A DNA stretch of 60,705 bases from Westiellopsis prolifica IICB1 (lineage in GTDB: Bacteria; Cyanobacteriota; Cyanobacteriia; Cyanobacteriales; Nostocaceae), in contig NZ_NAPS01000001.1 in the NCBI RefSeq assembly GCF_004323185.1, positions 3,042,628 through 3,103,332 on the forward strand, in the 5' to 3' direction. Under the pieces are notes generated by a model. That model saw nothing but the letters and a program-made list of their open reading frames with translations. It had not been told where the DNA came from and did no database searches. The position numbers and the translations under genes are program-made. Below, piece by piece: positions 1-9,137 of the stretch. Numbering within the stretch: position 1 is the stretch's first letter; each line of letters begins with the position of its first letter.

Positions 1-47
1 CGATCCCCGATCCCCGATCCCCGATCCCCAATCCCCAATCCCCATTT
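1..47. repeat. Octamer tandem repeat (CGATCCCC/CAATCCCC)
   Basis: Six or so head-to-tail copies of an 8-base unit, CGATCCCC or CAATCCCC, open the window and end just before mutS2. The same unit recurs near 15.9, 21.3, 21.5 and 28.0 kb in both orientations, so it is a dispersed family. The left end of the array may lie outside the window. Confidence 0.85.
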
Positions 48-71
48 TCAAGCTAGTAGCTATATAAAGCC

Positions 72-2522
72 TTGATTCAATCTGAAACTCTAGAACTACT
101 CGAATGGTATCGCCTCTGCCAGCATTTATCTACCTTTGCGGCTACTAAACTTGGGGCGATCGCAGCGCGTGATTTGACACTACCTGACTCTCAAGCTGGG
201 AGTGAGTATTTGTTGACGCAAACCAAAGAAGTCTATGAACTCGAAAGTCGCCTCTCTACAGGACTTTCGTTTGAAGGAATTCAAGACATTGGTGATTCGT
301 TAGAAAGAGCAGAACTACAAGGAGTTCTAGCAGGTGATGAACTGCTAGCTATTGCTACCACCCTTGCAGGAAGTAGAAATCTACGTCGTCTCATCGATAA
401 TCAACCAGATTTGCCCATTCTCAGTGAATTAGTTGCTGATTTAAGAACTTATCCAGAACTAGAACAGGAAATTCATCGTTGTATTGACGAACGAGGACAA
501 GTTAGCGATCGCGCTAGCCAAAAACTTGCTGACATCCGTACAGATCTGCGAAAATTACGTAACCAAATTACACAAAAGTTACAAAATATTATCCAAGTAA
601 AGTCAAATGCAGTTCAGGAACAGATCATTACCCAGCGAAGCGATCGCTATGTAATTCCTGTAAAGGCGCCCCAAAAAGATGCAATTCCTGGCATAGTTCA
701 CGATACCTCCGCTAGCGGGGCAACGCTATATGTAGAGCCAAATTCTATTGTTCCCTTGGGTAATCAACTGCGGCAGTTAGTTAGAAGAGAACAAGCCGAA
801 GAAGAAGCTATTCGTCTTGCTTTAACTAAACAAGTGGCAGAAGTAAAACCTGATTTAGAAGAATTACTCGCGATCGCCACAACTTTAGATTTAGCAACTG
901 CCAAAGCGCGCTATAGTTTCTGGCTACAAGCCAACCCACCCCGTTTTATCAATCGACAAGAAAATGAGTACATCACCCTACGGCAATTACGTCATCCGTT
1001 GTTAGTTTGGCAACAACAACACGAACAAGGATCACTAGTAATTCCTGTAGATTTACGGATTCAGCCAGAAATAAAAGTAGTAACAATTACTGGGCCAAAC
1101 ACAGGTGGTAAAACAGTCACTTTAAAAACTTTGGGTTTAGCAGCCTTAATGGCAAAAGTCGGTTTATTTGTTCCTGCCCGTGAACCAGTAGAATTACCTT
1201 GGTTTGACCAGGTGCTAGCAGATATTGGCGACGAACAATCACTACAGCAAAATTTGTCTACCTTTTCTGGACATATTCGCCGTATTAGTAGGATTTTGGA
1301 AGCAGTGAATGAGGACAAGGGGGACACGGGGGACAAGGAAGAATTGTCTCCCCCCTCTCCCTTGTCTTCCCCCTCTCCCTTGTCTCCCCAGTCCCTGATC
1401 CTCCTCGATGAAGTTGGTGCAGGTACAGATCCTGCTGAAGGTAGTGCCTTAGCGATCGCCTTGTTACGTTATCTGGCAGATCATGCACAATTGACTATGG
1501 CAACTACTCACTTTGGCGAACTCAAAGCTTTAAAATACCAAGATGAACGGTTTGAAAATGCCTCAGTAGAGTTTGATGAAGCTACCCTTTCGCCTACTTA
1601 TCGTCTATTGTGGGGAATTCCTGGACGTTCTAATGCTTTGGCAATTGCTCGCCGCTTGGGCTTAAAAGCAGAAGTTGTGGAACAGGCGAAAACAAATTTG
1701 GGAGGCTCAACAGACGAAGTTAACCAAGTAATTGCTGGATTAGAAGCGCAACGTCGCCGCCAAGAAACCAAAGCCGCAGAAGCACAAGATTTGTTGCAAA
1801 AAGCCGAAATTTTATACAAAGAAGTTTCAATAAAAGCAGTAAATTTACAGGAAAGGGAGCAAGCTTTGCGTGCTTCTCAAGAAGTCGCAGTCCAGCAGGC
1901 GATCGCTCAAGCGAAAAGCGAAATTGCTCAAGTAATTCGCCGCTTGCAGCAAGGTACACCCACTGCTCAAGATGCCCAGCAAGCCACAAAGGCTTTAAAT
2001 CAAATCACCGAAAAATTTATACCCCAACCACCACCAAAACCAAAACAAGGATATATTCCCAAAGAAGGCGATCGCATCCGTATTCCCAAATTAGGACAAA
2101 CAGCAGAAGTCTTGACTGCACCCGATGACGATGGTGAGTTAACCGTCCGGTTTGGGATTATGAAAATGACAGTCAAGCTCGAAGATGTGGAATCTCTGGA
2201 TGGTAAAAAAGCTGAACCAGCAGTGAAAACAAAACCAGTCCCAGCAGCAACACCAGTGACTCCAACCCAAGCAGCCCCAGCAATTCGCACATCTAAAAAT
2301 ACAGTAGATATACGCGGACGTAGGGTTGCAGATGCGGAACTTATTTTAGACAGAGCAATTTCGGAAGCAACAGGGCCAATCTGGATTATTCATGGACACG
2401 GTACTGGTAAATTGCGGCAAGGTGTTCACGCCTTTTTGCAACAACACCGTAGAGTTAGTCGTTATGAAGCAGCAGAACAATCTGATGGTGGAACTGGTGT
2501 AACTGTTGCGTACGTAGACTAA
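72..2522 (+). CDS. mutS2: MutS2 family ATPase/endonuclease
   Basis: MutS2 is a MutS-related ATPase with a C-terminal Smr nuclease domain. It acts on branched DNA or on stalled/collided ribosomes and does not work in classical mismatch repair. Visible parts are Walker A GPNTGGKT (about residues 341-348), Walker B LILLDEVGAGTDP (about 441), a long charged coiled-coil segment (about 530-630), and a C-terminal Smr domain (about 743-816) with DIRGRRV and HGHGTGKLR. The length of 816 residues is slightly above normal because a 26-residue Ser/Pro/Glu/Asp-rich insert (about 414-439) lies between Walker A and Walker B. The start is TTG at 72: an in-frame stop lies at 57-59 and no ATG lies between. There is no clear ribosome binding site. 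The family call is secure; the cellular role in cyanobacteria is not shown by sequence. Confidence 0.95.
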   Translation: MIQSETLELLEWYRLCQHLSTFAATKLGAIAARDLTLPDSQAGSEYLLTQTKEVYELESRLSTGLSFEGIQDIGDSLERAELQGVLAGDELLAIATTLAGSRNLRRLIDNQPDLPILSELVADLRTYPELEQEIHRCIDERGQVSDRASQKLADIRTDLRKLRNQITQKLQNIIQVKSNAVQEQIITQRSDRYVIPVKAPQKDAIPGIVHDTSASGATLYVEPNSIVPLGNQLRQLVRREQAEEEAIRLALTKQVAEVKPDLEELLAIATTLDLATAKARYSFWLQANPPRFINRQENEYITLRQLRHPLLVWQQQHEQGSLVIPVDLRIQPEIKVVTITGPNTGGKTVTLKTLGLAALMAKVGLFVPAREPVELPWFDQVLADIGDEQSLQQNLSTFSGHIRRISRILEAVNEDKGDTGDKEELSPPSPLSSPSPLSPQSLILLDEVGAGTDPAEGSALAIALLRYLADHAQLTMATTHFGELKALKYQDERFENASVEFDEATLSPTYRLLWGIPGRSNALAIARRLGLKAEVVEQAKTNLGGSTDEVNQVIAGLEAQRRRQETKAAEAQDLLQKAEILYKEVSIKAVNLQEREQALRASQEVAVQQAIAQAKSEIAQVIRRLQQGTPTAQDAQQATKALNQITEKFIPQPPPKPKQGYIPKEGDRIRIPKLGQTAEVLTAPDDDGELTVRFGIMKMTVKLEDVESLDGKKAEPAVKTKPVPAATPVTPTQAAPAIRTSKNTVDIRGRRVADAELILDRAISEATGPIWIIHGHGTGKLRQGVHAFLQQHRRVSRYEAAEQSDGGTGVTVAYVD
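1303..1395. repeat. Self-complementary repeat inserted in frame in mutS2
   Basis: The segment reads GGACAAGG-GGGACACGG-GGGACAAGG followed by CCTTGTC/CCCCTCTCCCTTGTC, so its two halves can pair into a hairpin. It looks like an intergenic repeat of this genome, but here it sits in frame in the mutS2 ATPase domain just before the Walker B strand and adds about 26 residues. Confidence 0.75.
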
Positions 2523-3114
2523 TATACTTCAGACAATATTAAAACGGACTAATTTACCACTCAACAGTCGGTTTTAACCGAGTTTTGTTATTAGCCTCAG
2601 AATTGATTCTGAGGCGGGCTGGATGAGAATGAAATACCCCTAGATAAACAACTAACCATTAACAGGAGAAAATATCTATCTAAAGGAAGATTTAATTATT
2701 TCGTATAAAGCATCATTTTAAGCAAAAATTATAGTTAAATTCAAGGTTGGTGCAACTAGCAAACAAGATGTAATAAACAGTGCTTGTAAATAAGTCGGCG
2801 AGAATAAACATAATTAAGTTACGAAAATTAAACATATCTAAAACCCTTACCAATGACCAATGACAAATGACAAATAACCACTCCAACTAGTTATCTTTAA
2901 TTTGTGCCGACTGACTTACTTTTTCTAAAATCGGTTTTCGTCATAGAGTAAGACAAAGACCGCAGCTGTTTACCCAACCATTTCAGTTATGGAAAATGCC
3001 CAGCAGCTTGCTGTAGGCTGATTTCTGTTCATAGCTTTAGGAAACTAATCTTCTTTCGTAAAAGTCTGGTTTCAAAATGGGTAACAGCAACAGCCCCTAC
3101 CAGCCCGATCATCT
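2523..3114. other. Intergenic region with hairpin and STRR tract
   Basis: No gene is seen in these 592 bases. At 2594-2615 a perfect 10-bp stem (GCCTCAGAAT, 2-nt loop, ATTCTGAGGC) follows mutS2. It has no T-run, so it is a possible but weak terminator. Around 2848-2882 there are ACCAATG/ACAAATG heptamer repeats. A 14-codon reading frame at 3077-3121 overlaps the start of the next gene and may be chance or a leader. Confidence 0.6.
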
Positions 3115-3720
3115 ATGCTAAAAGTTATGCACTCTGCCGCCAATTTACCCACTCCTACTCCCCAGTGGGAGGATTTAATTAAGCTTCCAGCCCCGAATAC
3201 AACTCAATGGGAAAATATTAAAACCCAATTAGATTTGGTGCTGTTGGCATTAGAAACATTGACTGGCATTGGCTCCGAGGCCATGCTTTCAGCGGCTATT
3301 AATCTGAATTTAGAGTCAAGAGTGCCAGACCGTGTAGCGCTATGGCGACTACGCCAGTCTAACCCGCTACGCAAAGGTCAAGGAGGGCGAAAAAAGCTCG
3401 ATGTTGAAGAAGCGCGAGCGCTTGTTCTCATTATTTGTTATCTTGCCAAGCAGCATCAAGAATTAATTCGGCGTGCTGTTGGCTTGTTAGAACAGATGGC
3501 GGAAAACAACCGCGAACCTCATCAAGCTGCTTTGTTAGGAGATTATATAGATGCTTTCTGCAATACTTACCAAGAACGGATGGAGGAAGACTCGACAATC
3601 TCCACGGATGAACTTACCCACTTGGCTTTAAAACTGCTGATAGATTTACTTTTTTATAGCGGACCCGGTGGACATCGCCGCCTCTGGCTAGCACTTATCG
3701 ACCGTTCAACTAAATTTTGA
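3115..3720 (+). CDS. DUF3038 family protein
   Basis: This is a soluble-looking, mostly helical protein of 201 residues with no signal peptide or membrane segment. The pattern (a helical N-terminal half, a basic stretch LRKGQGGRKKLD near residue 90, then a helical core) matches the cyanobacterial DUF3038 family, whose function is not known. The next gene, a DUF4335 protein, starts 25 bases downstream, and this pairing is common in cyanobacteria, so the two are probably co-transcribed and work together. The start could also be the ATG four codons further on (3127). Assignment is from pattern memory; a profile search against PF11237-type models would confirm it. Confidence 0.75.
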   Translation: MLKVMHSAANLPTPTPQWEDLIKLPAPNTTQWENIKTQLDLVLLALETLTGIGSEAMLSAAINLNLESRVPDRVALWRLRQSNPLRKGQGGRKKLDVEEARALVLIICYLAKQHQELIRRAVGLLEQMAENNREPHQAALLGDYIDAFCNTYQERMEEDSTISTDELTHLALKLLIDLLFYSGPGGHRRLWLALIDRSTKF

Positions 3721-3745
3721 AAATATCCTGCTTGCAGTTCTTGCC

Positions 3746-5383
3746 ATGCCTCTAACAAATTCTGTCATCCGTCGGTACACACCACCCACTTGCACGCTAG
3801 AAGTGTTGGCACAAAGCTCATCTCTATCTCGTTGGGTGGGAAAATCTGTTCTGAAGGATCTACGCTTTGAGTTAAGCTTTGATGATCCACGACTAAGCGA
3901 AGAACAGAAGATCGTTATTCGGGGCGATCGCGACCAACTAGAAGCTTTGTGTACAGCAGTAACAAATTACGTGCAGGAATTCCTGCAAATGTCCCCTGAA
4001 AGTTTTTGGGCAAACTTTTCAGACTTAGAGGACTCAACCGGAGCATTAGATCAAGATCAATCAGATCAATTAGAATCACAAGAACAATTACAACCTCCCG
4101 TTTCTACTCAAACATTAAATTCTTTTAATAATCAGCTACCAGAAACCGAAATACACATCAAACCAAACAGCCGTTTAACTCATAATTTATTTCTCGGTTC
4201 TTTAGGACACCAAGCATCTCAGCCTGTTGTACAACTAAATTTACTACAGTTGTTTGATTTGGCAACAGCCTTAGATCAATACTCTGATGATTTGCTTGCC
4301 CTACCCAATCTCTATCAAAACAGATCGTCGCGTTTTGCAATTCCTGGTTGGGTTCCTGCGGTAGCAGTCCTGGTTGTAGCAATTGGTTTAGTACCCTTTA
4401 CCTACCAATATGCAATTCAGACTAAGCAAAAACCTAGTACCACCAAAGATAAACTTGCCTTAGAACCATCACCTCTACCAAATCTAGCCACACCTGCACC
4501 TGCACTCACTCCAAGCGACCCACTACCAGCCCTACCTTTTGGTTCTAATAATTTGTCTGTACCTGGTTCAGGAACGCTACCACCTAACCAAACTTCTGCT
4601 CAAAACCAAGCATTTCCCAATGTGCCTCTAATAGCCAATGCGCCTTCTCAAGGTCTTTCCCCTTCACCTTCTACAAAATCTCCAACAGCTACCTTCTCCT
4701 CGCCTTCTCCAGGAAACAGCGTATTCACCGCACCCCCAACAGGGAAACTTCCGGCACCACTGACATTAACACAACCGCAGCAAATAAATATTCAACCCAA
4801 ACCCAATTCCTCACAAGCTAATAGCACCGCCTTTAATCAGAAAAATGGAGTTATTGCCCAAAATGGGGATATTTCACTAAATTCACCCACTACACCAACA
4901 AATTTACCTTCGACTCTTCCTACTGTTCCGCCACTTATTACTAACGCACCCAATAGCCGTAGTAGTACTCTTAACCAACAAAATCAATCAACAACAACTT
5001 CCTCGGTTGATGCAGAAGATACTTCCAAATTAATCGAGAGATTGCGCGAAAATAGTAATTCCAACAAAGTTGCTACAAGAAACAGCAACACTGTATTGGA
5101 CGCAACTACTCAATTGTCAGAAGCTAAACAATTTTTAACAAAGCGCTGGCAGCCACCTTCTGGCTTGAACCAAACACTAGAGTATAGTTTGATGGTGGGT
5201 GTTGATGGCACTATTGAACGTATCTTTCCTTTGGGCAAAGCTTCAAGAATATATATAGATCGCACAGGTATGCCTTTAATTGGTGAGCGTTTTATTTCTC
5301 CCAATCGCAATGGACAATCTGTGACCATTAGAGCCGTTTACAGTCCTGATGGCAAGGTACAAACTTTTGCTGAGAGAGATTAA
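3746..5383 (+). CDS. DUF4335 family single-pass membrane protein
   Basis: This 545-residue protein has three parts. The N-terminal domain (about 1-190) begins with RRYTPPTCTLEV, typical of DUF4335. One membrane segment follows (about 202-222, GWVPAVAVLVVAIGLVPF). Then comes a long Pro/Ser/Thr/Asn-rich low-complexity linker (about 225-440) and a compact C-terminal domain (about 455-545, from TTQLSEAKQFLTKRWQPP to the end). The topology suggests a cytoplasmic N-terminal domain and a linker with a globular end on the other side of the membrane. It is encoded right after the DUF3038 gene. Function is unknown. The linker composition suggests rapid length change rather than a folded domain. Confidence 0.75.
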   Translation: MPLTNSVIRRYTPPTCTLEVLAQSSSLSRWVGKSVLKDLRFELSFDDPRLSEEQKIVIRGDRDQLEALCTAVTNYVQEFLQMSPESFWANFSDLEDSTGALDQDQSDQLESQEQLQPPVSTQTLNSFNNQLPETEIHIKPNSRLTHNLFLGSLGHQASQPVVQLNLLQLFDLATALDQYSDDLLALPNLYQNRSSRFAIPGWVPAVAVLVVAIGLVPFTYQYAIQTKQKPSTTKDKLALEPSPLPNLATPAPALTPSDPLPALPFGSNNLSVPGSGTLPPNQTSAQNQAFPNVPLIANAPSQGLSPSPSTKSPTATFSSPSPGNSVFTAPPTGKLPAPLTLTQPQQINIQPKPNSSQANSTAFNQKNGVIAQNGDISLNSPTTPTNLPSTLPTVPPLITNAPNSRSSTLNQQNQSTTTSSVDAEDTSKLIERLRENSNSNKVATRNSNTVLDATTQLSEAKQFLTKRWQPPSGLNQTLEYSLMVGVDGTIERIFPLGKASRIYIDRTGMPLIGERFISPNRNGQSVTIRAVYSPDGKVQTFAERD

Positions 5384-5419
5384 TCGCTCATAATTCCTTT
5401 TGTGCCAGTTGCCCAAGTG

Positions 5420-5512
5420 CGACAAAGAAAATGAAGGTAAAAGGGTAAAGAGTAAACATCAAAGGATTAAGATAACGTCCTTTCTCTTTGCCCTTTCATT
5501 TTACGATTAACA
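5420..5512. repeat. Imperfect inverted repeat of AAAGGGTAAAG type
   Basis: The purine-rich GAAAATGAAGG/AAAGGGTAAAGAG arm is mirrored by CTCTTTGCCCTTTCATTTTAC downstream. It lies between the DUF4335 gene and the YiaAB-like gene and could fold into a long hairpin that acts as a terminator for the first. No other content is seen in this gap. Confidence 0.55.
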
Positions 5513-5611
5513 CCATTTGAGTCCAGTTATTAAACTGTCTTTTGAATATATTCCCATCACAATATCTATCAATACAATAACGATCAATTCTTATTGTCTG
5601 AGATTGGGAAT

Positions 5612-5896
5612 ATGCAAACACAAGCACCACAACAAAAAGAAAGTGCAGCTTGGATTTTTCAAACATGGGCTGCTTTTTTACTTTCTCTTTCTATGACTAC
5701 TGTCGGTATTGTCAATTTACCCGTGGATAACTGGGTGAAAGGTTTTATGGGTATGGGTATGGCTTTTTCAATAGGTTCTACTTTCTCTTTAGCAAAAACT
5801 ATGAGGGATTTACATGAATCTAAAAAGTTGACAGCGAGAATAGATGAAGCGAAGGTAGAAAGATTACTTTCTCAACATGATAATTTAATGAAGTGA
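5612..5896 (+). CDS. YiaA/YiaB-like two-helix membrane protein
   Basis: A 94-residue protein with two hydrophobic helices (AAFLLSLSMTTVGIVNLPV and GFMGMGMAFSIGSTFSLAKT) and a charged cytoplasmic-looking C-terminus. The W-x2-tandem-helix arrangement with the NLPVDNWVKGFMGMG loop fits the YiaAB two-helix family, of unknown function. I chose ATG at 5612, not the upstream TTG at 5594, because the ATG gives the usual short polar N-terminus and no ribosome binding site supports the TTG. The gene stands alone between two unrelated neighbours. Confidence 0.75.
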   Translation: MQTQAPQQKESAAWIFQTWAAFLLSLSMTTVGIVNLPVDNWVKGFMGMGMAFSIGSTFSLAKTMRDLHESKKLTARIDEAKVERLLSQHDNLMK

Positions 5897-5945
5897 GCGA
5901 TCGCTCTATAAATATCTCAGCTTGATATTAATTTAGGTGGAATAT

Positions 5946-6000
5946 AGTTTGTAGTGAGGACTTTAGTCCTCAAAATCAGGACTAAAGCCATTACACCTAA
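5946..6000. repeat. Palindromic repeat (GTTTGTAGTGAGGACTTTAG family)
   Basis: The sequence contains a perfect GAGGACT-TT-AGTCCTC hairpin (5956-5971), and the CTTTAGTCCT arm can pair instead with AGGACTAAAG (5978-5987). A complete relative with 10-bp inverted ends lies at 10822-10880. Here it lies at the 3' end of the glycosyltransferase gene and may terminate its transcript. Confidence 0.75.
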
Positions 6001-6005
6001 AAAAC

Positions 6006-7055
6006 CTATCCTGCGACTTTGACGACTGTCATACTTTTCAGTTTGCTTAACCAGTCTTTCACAAAACCTTTTAATTTCTGTTCCGTGTGAAGTTGCCACT
6101 CAAAGAAAGGAGCGAAACCTAAAGACAATGCAAAAATTCGTAGTTGCAACACAGGCGAATCACCCAACTGTTTTAACAAAGTAACAAGCTCTGCTCTTTC
6201 CTGTTGATTAAAAATAGGAAGAAAACAATAGGCTGAGTGTATGATTGCCATTTTGCGTCTCTGCTTATCTAATACTTCCGTATCCCAGCCTCGGCGTTGA
6301 AAAGCAGGTAAAAAACTCTCTTCAAAAATCCGAATATATCCTTTTAACTGCAAATGTTTACGCTTGGAACGTGTTTTCTTCACATCAGTCCAAACTCGAT
6401 ATTTTGCTAATATTTCATCCGCATAAACATTTCCATAGCCAGCATCGGCAATTCTGACAGATAAATCATAATCTTCAACATATTCAGGCCCATTTTCGTA
6501 ATATCTTAATTCTTGCAGTACCTTGGTTCTAAACATGATGATGTTTGCTGCTACTCTATAGCCAGTAACTGCTGCCATTAAAGCGTCATCGGAACTTTGA
6601 AACTCTTTTTTTCTGGCAACTCGTCCTATGGAATGATTTTTTCCATACTCATCCATTTCTTGAATAGCAGTATGAGCATAACCAGCTTCTGGATATTTTT
6701 GTAGCAGCGAAACTAATTTCTCCACATAATTTGACATCAAAGCATCATCTGAGTCTAGACGTACGATAAAATCAGTTTTTGGCTGGCTCATTAACCAAGA
6801 ATTATTACCAGCAATACCCATGTTTTGAGGTTGCTGATAGTAATGCACTTGCGGAAACTGCTGACACAACTGTTCCATTACTTGGGGTGTTTCGTCAGTA
6901 CTATGATCATCTGAAACCCATACTTCTACATTTGGATAAGTTTGGCGACAAGCACTAGTTACAGATTCAATCAAGTATTGGGCTTGATTGTAAGTGGGAA
7001 TACATATGGCTACCGAGGGAATATTTAGCATTGAAGTCATATCAAGTCTAGTCAT
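6006..7055 (-). CDS. Family 2 glycosyltransferase
   Basis: The N-terminal GT-A domain starts VAICIPTYNQAQYLIESV, with the nucleotide-sugar-binding aspartates in VWVSDDHSTDE and the metal-binding motif in VRLDSDD (about residue 100). The rest includes a predicted acceptor-binding region and a helical tail. The length of 349 residues is normal for inverting GT2 enzymes. It probably transfers a sugar to a polysaccharide, lipid or protein on the cytoplasmic face; donor and acceptor cannot be told. No membrane segment is seen. The gene stands alone. The start may be any of three close ATGs (7055, 7040, 7031); the last gives the usual GT2 N-terminus. Confidence 0.88.
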   Translation of the reverse strand: MTRLDMTSMLNIPSVAICIPTYNQAQYLIESVTSACRQTYPNVEVWVSDDHSTDETPQVMEQLCQQFPQVHYYQQPQNMGIAGNNSWLMSQPKTDFIVRLDSDDALMSNYVEKLVSLLQKYPEAGYAHTAIQEMDEYGKNHSIGRVARKKEFQSSDDALMAAVTGYRVAANIIMFRTKVLQELRYYENGPEYVEDYDLSVRIADAGYGNVYADEILAKYRVWTDVKKTRSKRKHLQLKGYIRIFEESFLPAFQRRGWDTEVLDKQRRKMAIIHSAYCFLPIFNQQERAELVTLLKQLGDSPVLQLRIFALSLGFAPFFEWQLHTEQKLKGFVKDWLSKLKSMTVVKVAG

Positions 7056-7980
7056 AACAACTGAAAATGGTTTTTGTGTTGTGTTACTCTGAGGATCTGT
7101 AACAGAATGAAGTAATTGCCAACTACGTTTGATATCCTAATTGCAGAGATAAAATCTGTTGTGTCACGGCAATTTTCTGGGTGCAAAGTTTTACTACTTT
7201 ACCCAGGTGACAAGAATTGAACTGTAGTCTAAACCTTCGTTCTTGCAAGTAAATAAGTGACACTTACCCAAAGCGACTTTCAATTTTACTCAAGTCACTT
7301 TTACTGAATAAATATTTTAAAAAATTATACAAGCCAAGAGCTTACCCTAACTTTTTGGCAAACTGTTGATTTTACTATTCAGTAATTTATGGAGAAAGTG
7401 TTGATACACTCATTCATCCAGATTAACTAAACTATTGGCAAGAAACTAATGGTCAATCTAGTACATTTGCTGTACTGGAAGGTAGATATAGAATAAATTT
7501 CTATGTAGCTGTGTAGAATCTCTCTCCAGCAAGATTAAAGACAATAGAATTCTTATCACTTTTTACAACTACAGATAGAAGTGTTGAGATTAATCTACTC
7601 AGGGTGGAGTCAAACCACCAGGAATTCTCACAGCATGGACACTCTGAAGCACCAGCTCATATTCGATGAAAAGACTACCTCCTAGCAATACTTGCTGGAT
7701 GTGAGCCAGGAAGATTGAATTTGTTGAACCTAGCTTAAACATAAGAGTGTCTTCTAAGTTTTCATTTCAGAGTAGTGCTAGCATCTGCACATACCCAATG
7801 TTTCACAACTGATATTCTTTAGTGAGGCATTAATTAGAAATTTTAAAGCAATAAAATCTAAAGCAGCACTATAAATCAAGCAAATTCACAAATAGTTCAC
7901 GTTTTTACAGAAAATCTTTATCAAAAAATCACGAACCATAAAATCAAAAAACTAAAAATGTGAGTAGTTTTATTTAAAAA
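7056..7980. other. Long AT-rich gap, no gene seen
   Basis: About 925 bases with stops in all frames and no hairpin element, tRNA or heptamer tract that I recognise. It could hold promoters for the flanking minus-strand glycosyltransferase gene, an unrecognised small RNA, or eroded coding sequence. Confidence 0.5.
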
Positions 7981-7982
7981 AT

Positions 7983-8014
7983 AAAAGGCTGGATTTCCAG
8001 CCTTTTCCTTTATA
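7983..8014 (-). terminator. Rho-independent terminator after the ferredoxin gene
   Basis: On the minus strand the sequence reads AAGGCTGG-AAAT-CCAGCCTT followed by TTATTTTTT: an 8-bp GC-containing stem, a 4-nt loop and a T-run. It lies 23 bases downstream of the ferredoxin stop codon and most likely ends the ycf35-ferredoxin transcript. Confidence 0.85.
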
Positions 8015-8036
8015 ATTATGTCAGAACCAGTTGTAT

Positions 8037-8498
8037 TTAATAACGGGATTTCTTTAGTTTGGATTTTTGCTTTTTGCGTCGTCGCTCAGAAGTTGCAACT
8101 GCACCTTCTACAGGGTAACCTACTACAGGTATGACTTGATACTTACGTTCTTCTTCCAAACGTTTGATTTCGGTGTAATCAACCCAATGGATACAATCAA
8201 CTGGACAAGTATCTATTGCTTCTTGAATTATTTCCTCGGAATCACCATCTTGACGCATGACACGCGATCGCCCATAATCAGGTTCTATATAAAAAGTATT
8301 ACGAGCAACAAAGGCGCAGTGCTTACAGCCAATACAAGTGATTTCATCAACATATACACCTTTTTGGCGTAGGATACCTCCTAACTCCGGCTCTAAACCA
8401 GAGCGTTCTGGGGCGTTCCGCAAAAAGCCGCCTAATTCTGGTTCTAGTCCAGTTCGGTTATCTTCCTGTTCTTCCAGCGACGGCAAAAAATCAGACAT
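8037..8498 (-). CDS. 4Fe-4S ferredoxin, cyanobacterial long type
   Basis: A 153-residue electron carrier. The cluster ligands are in CIGCKHC (about residues 58-64) with the fourth in TCPVDC, giving one 4Fe-4S cluster of the CxxCxxC...CP type. The N-terminal 45 residues carry a tandem duplication of GLEPELGG(F/I)LR, and the C-terminus is basic (RRRKKQKSKLKKSRY). The start overlaps the stop of ycf35 (TAATG), so the two are translationally coupled. With the DUF2997 gene upstream, this is a set conserved in cyanobacteria. The redox partner is unknown. The domain call is firm; the physiological role is inference. Confidence 0.92.
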   Translation of the reverse strand: MSDFLPSLEEQEDNRTGLEPELGGFLRNAPERSGLEPELGGILRQKGVYVDEITCIGCKHCAFVARNTFYIEPDYGRSRVMRQDGDSEEIIQEAIDTCPVDCIHWVDYTEIKRLEEERKYQVIPVVGYPVEGAVATSERRRKKQKSKLKKSRY

Positions 8499-8884
8499 TA
8501 CGCACTCCAGCGTTGTACTACCAGACGAATTGAACCATCTTCATTTTTTTGTTGTTCAGCAACTTGAAAGCCTGCTTTTACTGTCTCTTTCATGACTGTT
8601 TGATAAGCATAGCGCTGTGTTACCTGGCGCAAGAATCCTTCCACAGACAAGTTTTGTTGCCAATATTGCAAATCAGCTACCAATTCGTATTCTTTGCCAT
8701 TCCATTTGAAACCAACATCGTAGCCATTTTCTTGCTCAATAGTAATCTCAGCACTATGAGTTTGACCACGATAGCCACGCACTTGACGCGGCCCTTGCTT
8801 CCAATCTATACCCAAGTCAGAGAGAGCATCTTGCAAAGACTCAAGGTTACGGATTTGGGTTTTAATTTGGCTAAAGTGTGACAT
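8498..8884 (-). CDS. ycf35: Ycf35 / DUF1257 protein
   Basis: A 128-residue protein beginning MSHFSQIKTQIRN, with YRGQTHSAEI and YDVGFKW in the centre, as expected for DUF1257, a family also encoded on red-algal plastids as ycf35. No membrane segment or metal motif is visible. Its stop overlaps the ferredoxin start (TAATG), and the DUF2997 gene lies 43 bases upstream on the same strand, so the three form one operon. Function is not established; coupling to a ferredoxin suggests an electron-transfer or Fe-S-dependent task. Confidence 0.88.
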   Translation of the reverse strand: MSHFSQIKTQIRNLESLQDALSDLGIDWKQGPRQVRGYRGQTHSAEITIEQENGYDVGFKWNGKEYELVADLQYWQQNLSVEGFLRQVTQRYAYQTVMKETVKAGFQVAEQQKNEDGSIRLVVQRWSA

Positions 8885-8927
8885 GGTGATTATGATTCGA
8901 CTAAACTAAATGTTTTTGTTTGCAAAT

Positions 8928-9137
8928 TTACCAACCGCTATGAGTGGCTTGTGTGTTCACCACTCCAGATTGCTGCACCTTGGCGGCAAAGAATTCTGAG
9001 GTTGGCTCGTAACTAAGCACTTGTCCCAGCTGTGCTTCTATAGCCGCTGTCACTTCGGCGCAGGAATTACCTACAATACCCGTGACTTTCTCCTGTACCC
9101 GACCATCTGGATAAATGATGAATTCTAATGTCTCCAT
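8928..9137 (-). CDS. DUF2997 small protein
   Basis: METLEFIIYPDGRV and EEKVTGI-like features followed by C-x-E (SCAEVTAAIEAQLG) match the DUF2997 family of about 65-70 residues. I use the ATG at 9137, because the upstream GTG-type start would add an untypical six-residue lead. It is the first gene of the DUF2997-ycf35-ferredoxin set. A conserved Gly-x-x-Cys region might bind a metal or be redox-active, but this is not shown. Confidence 0.82.
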   Translation of the reverse strand: METLEFIIYPDGRVQEKVTGIVGNSCAEVTAAIEAQLGQVLSYEPTSEFFAAKVQQSGVVNTQATHSGW

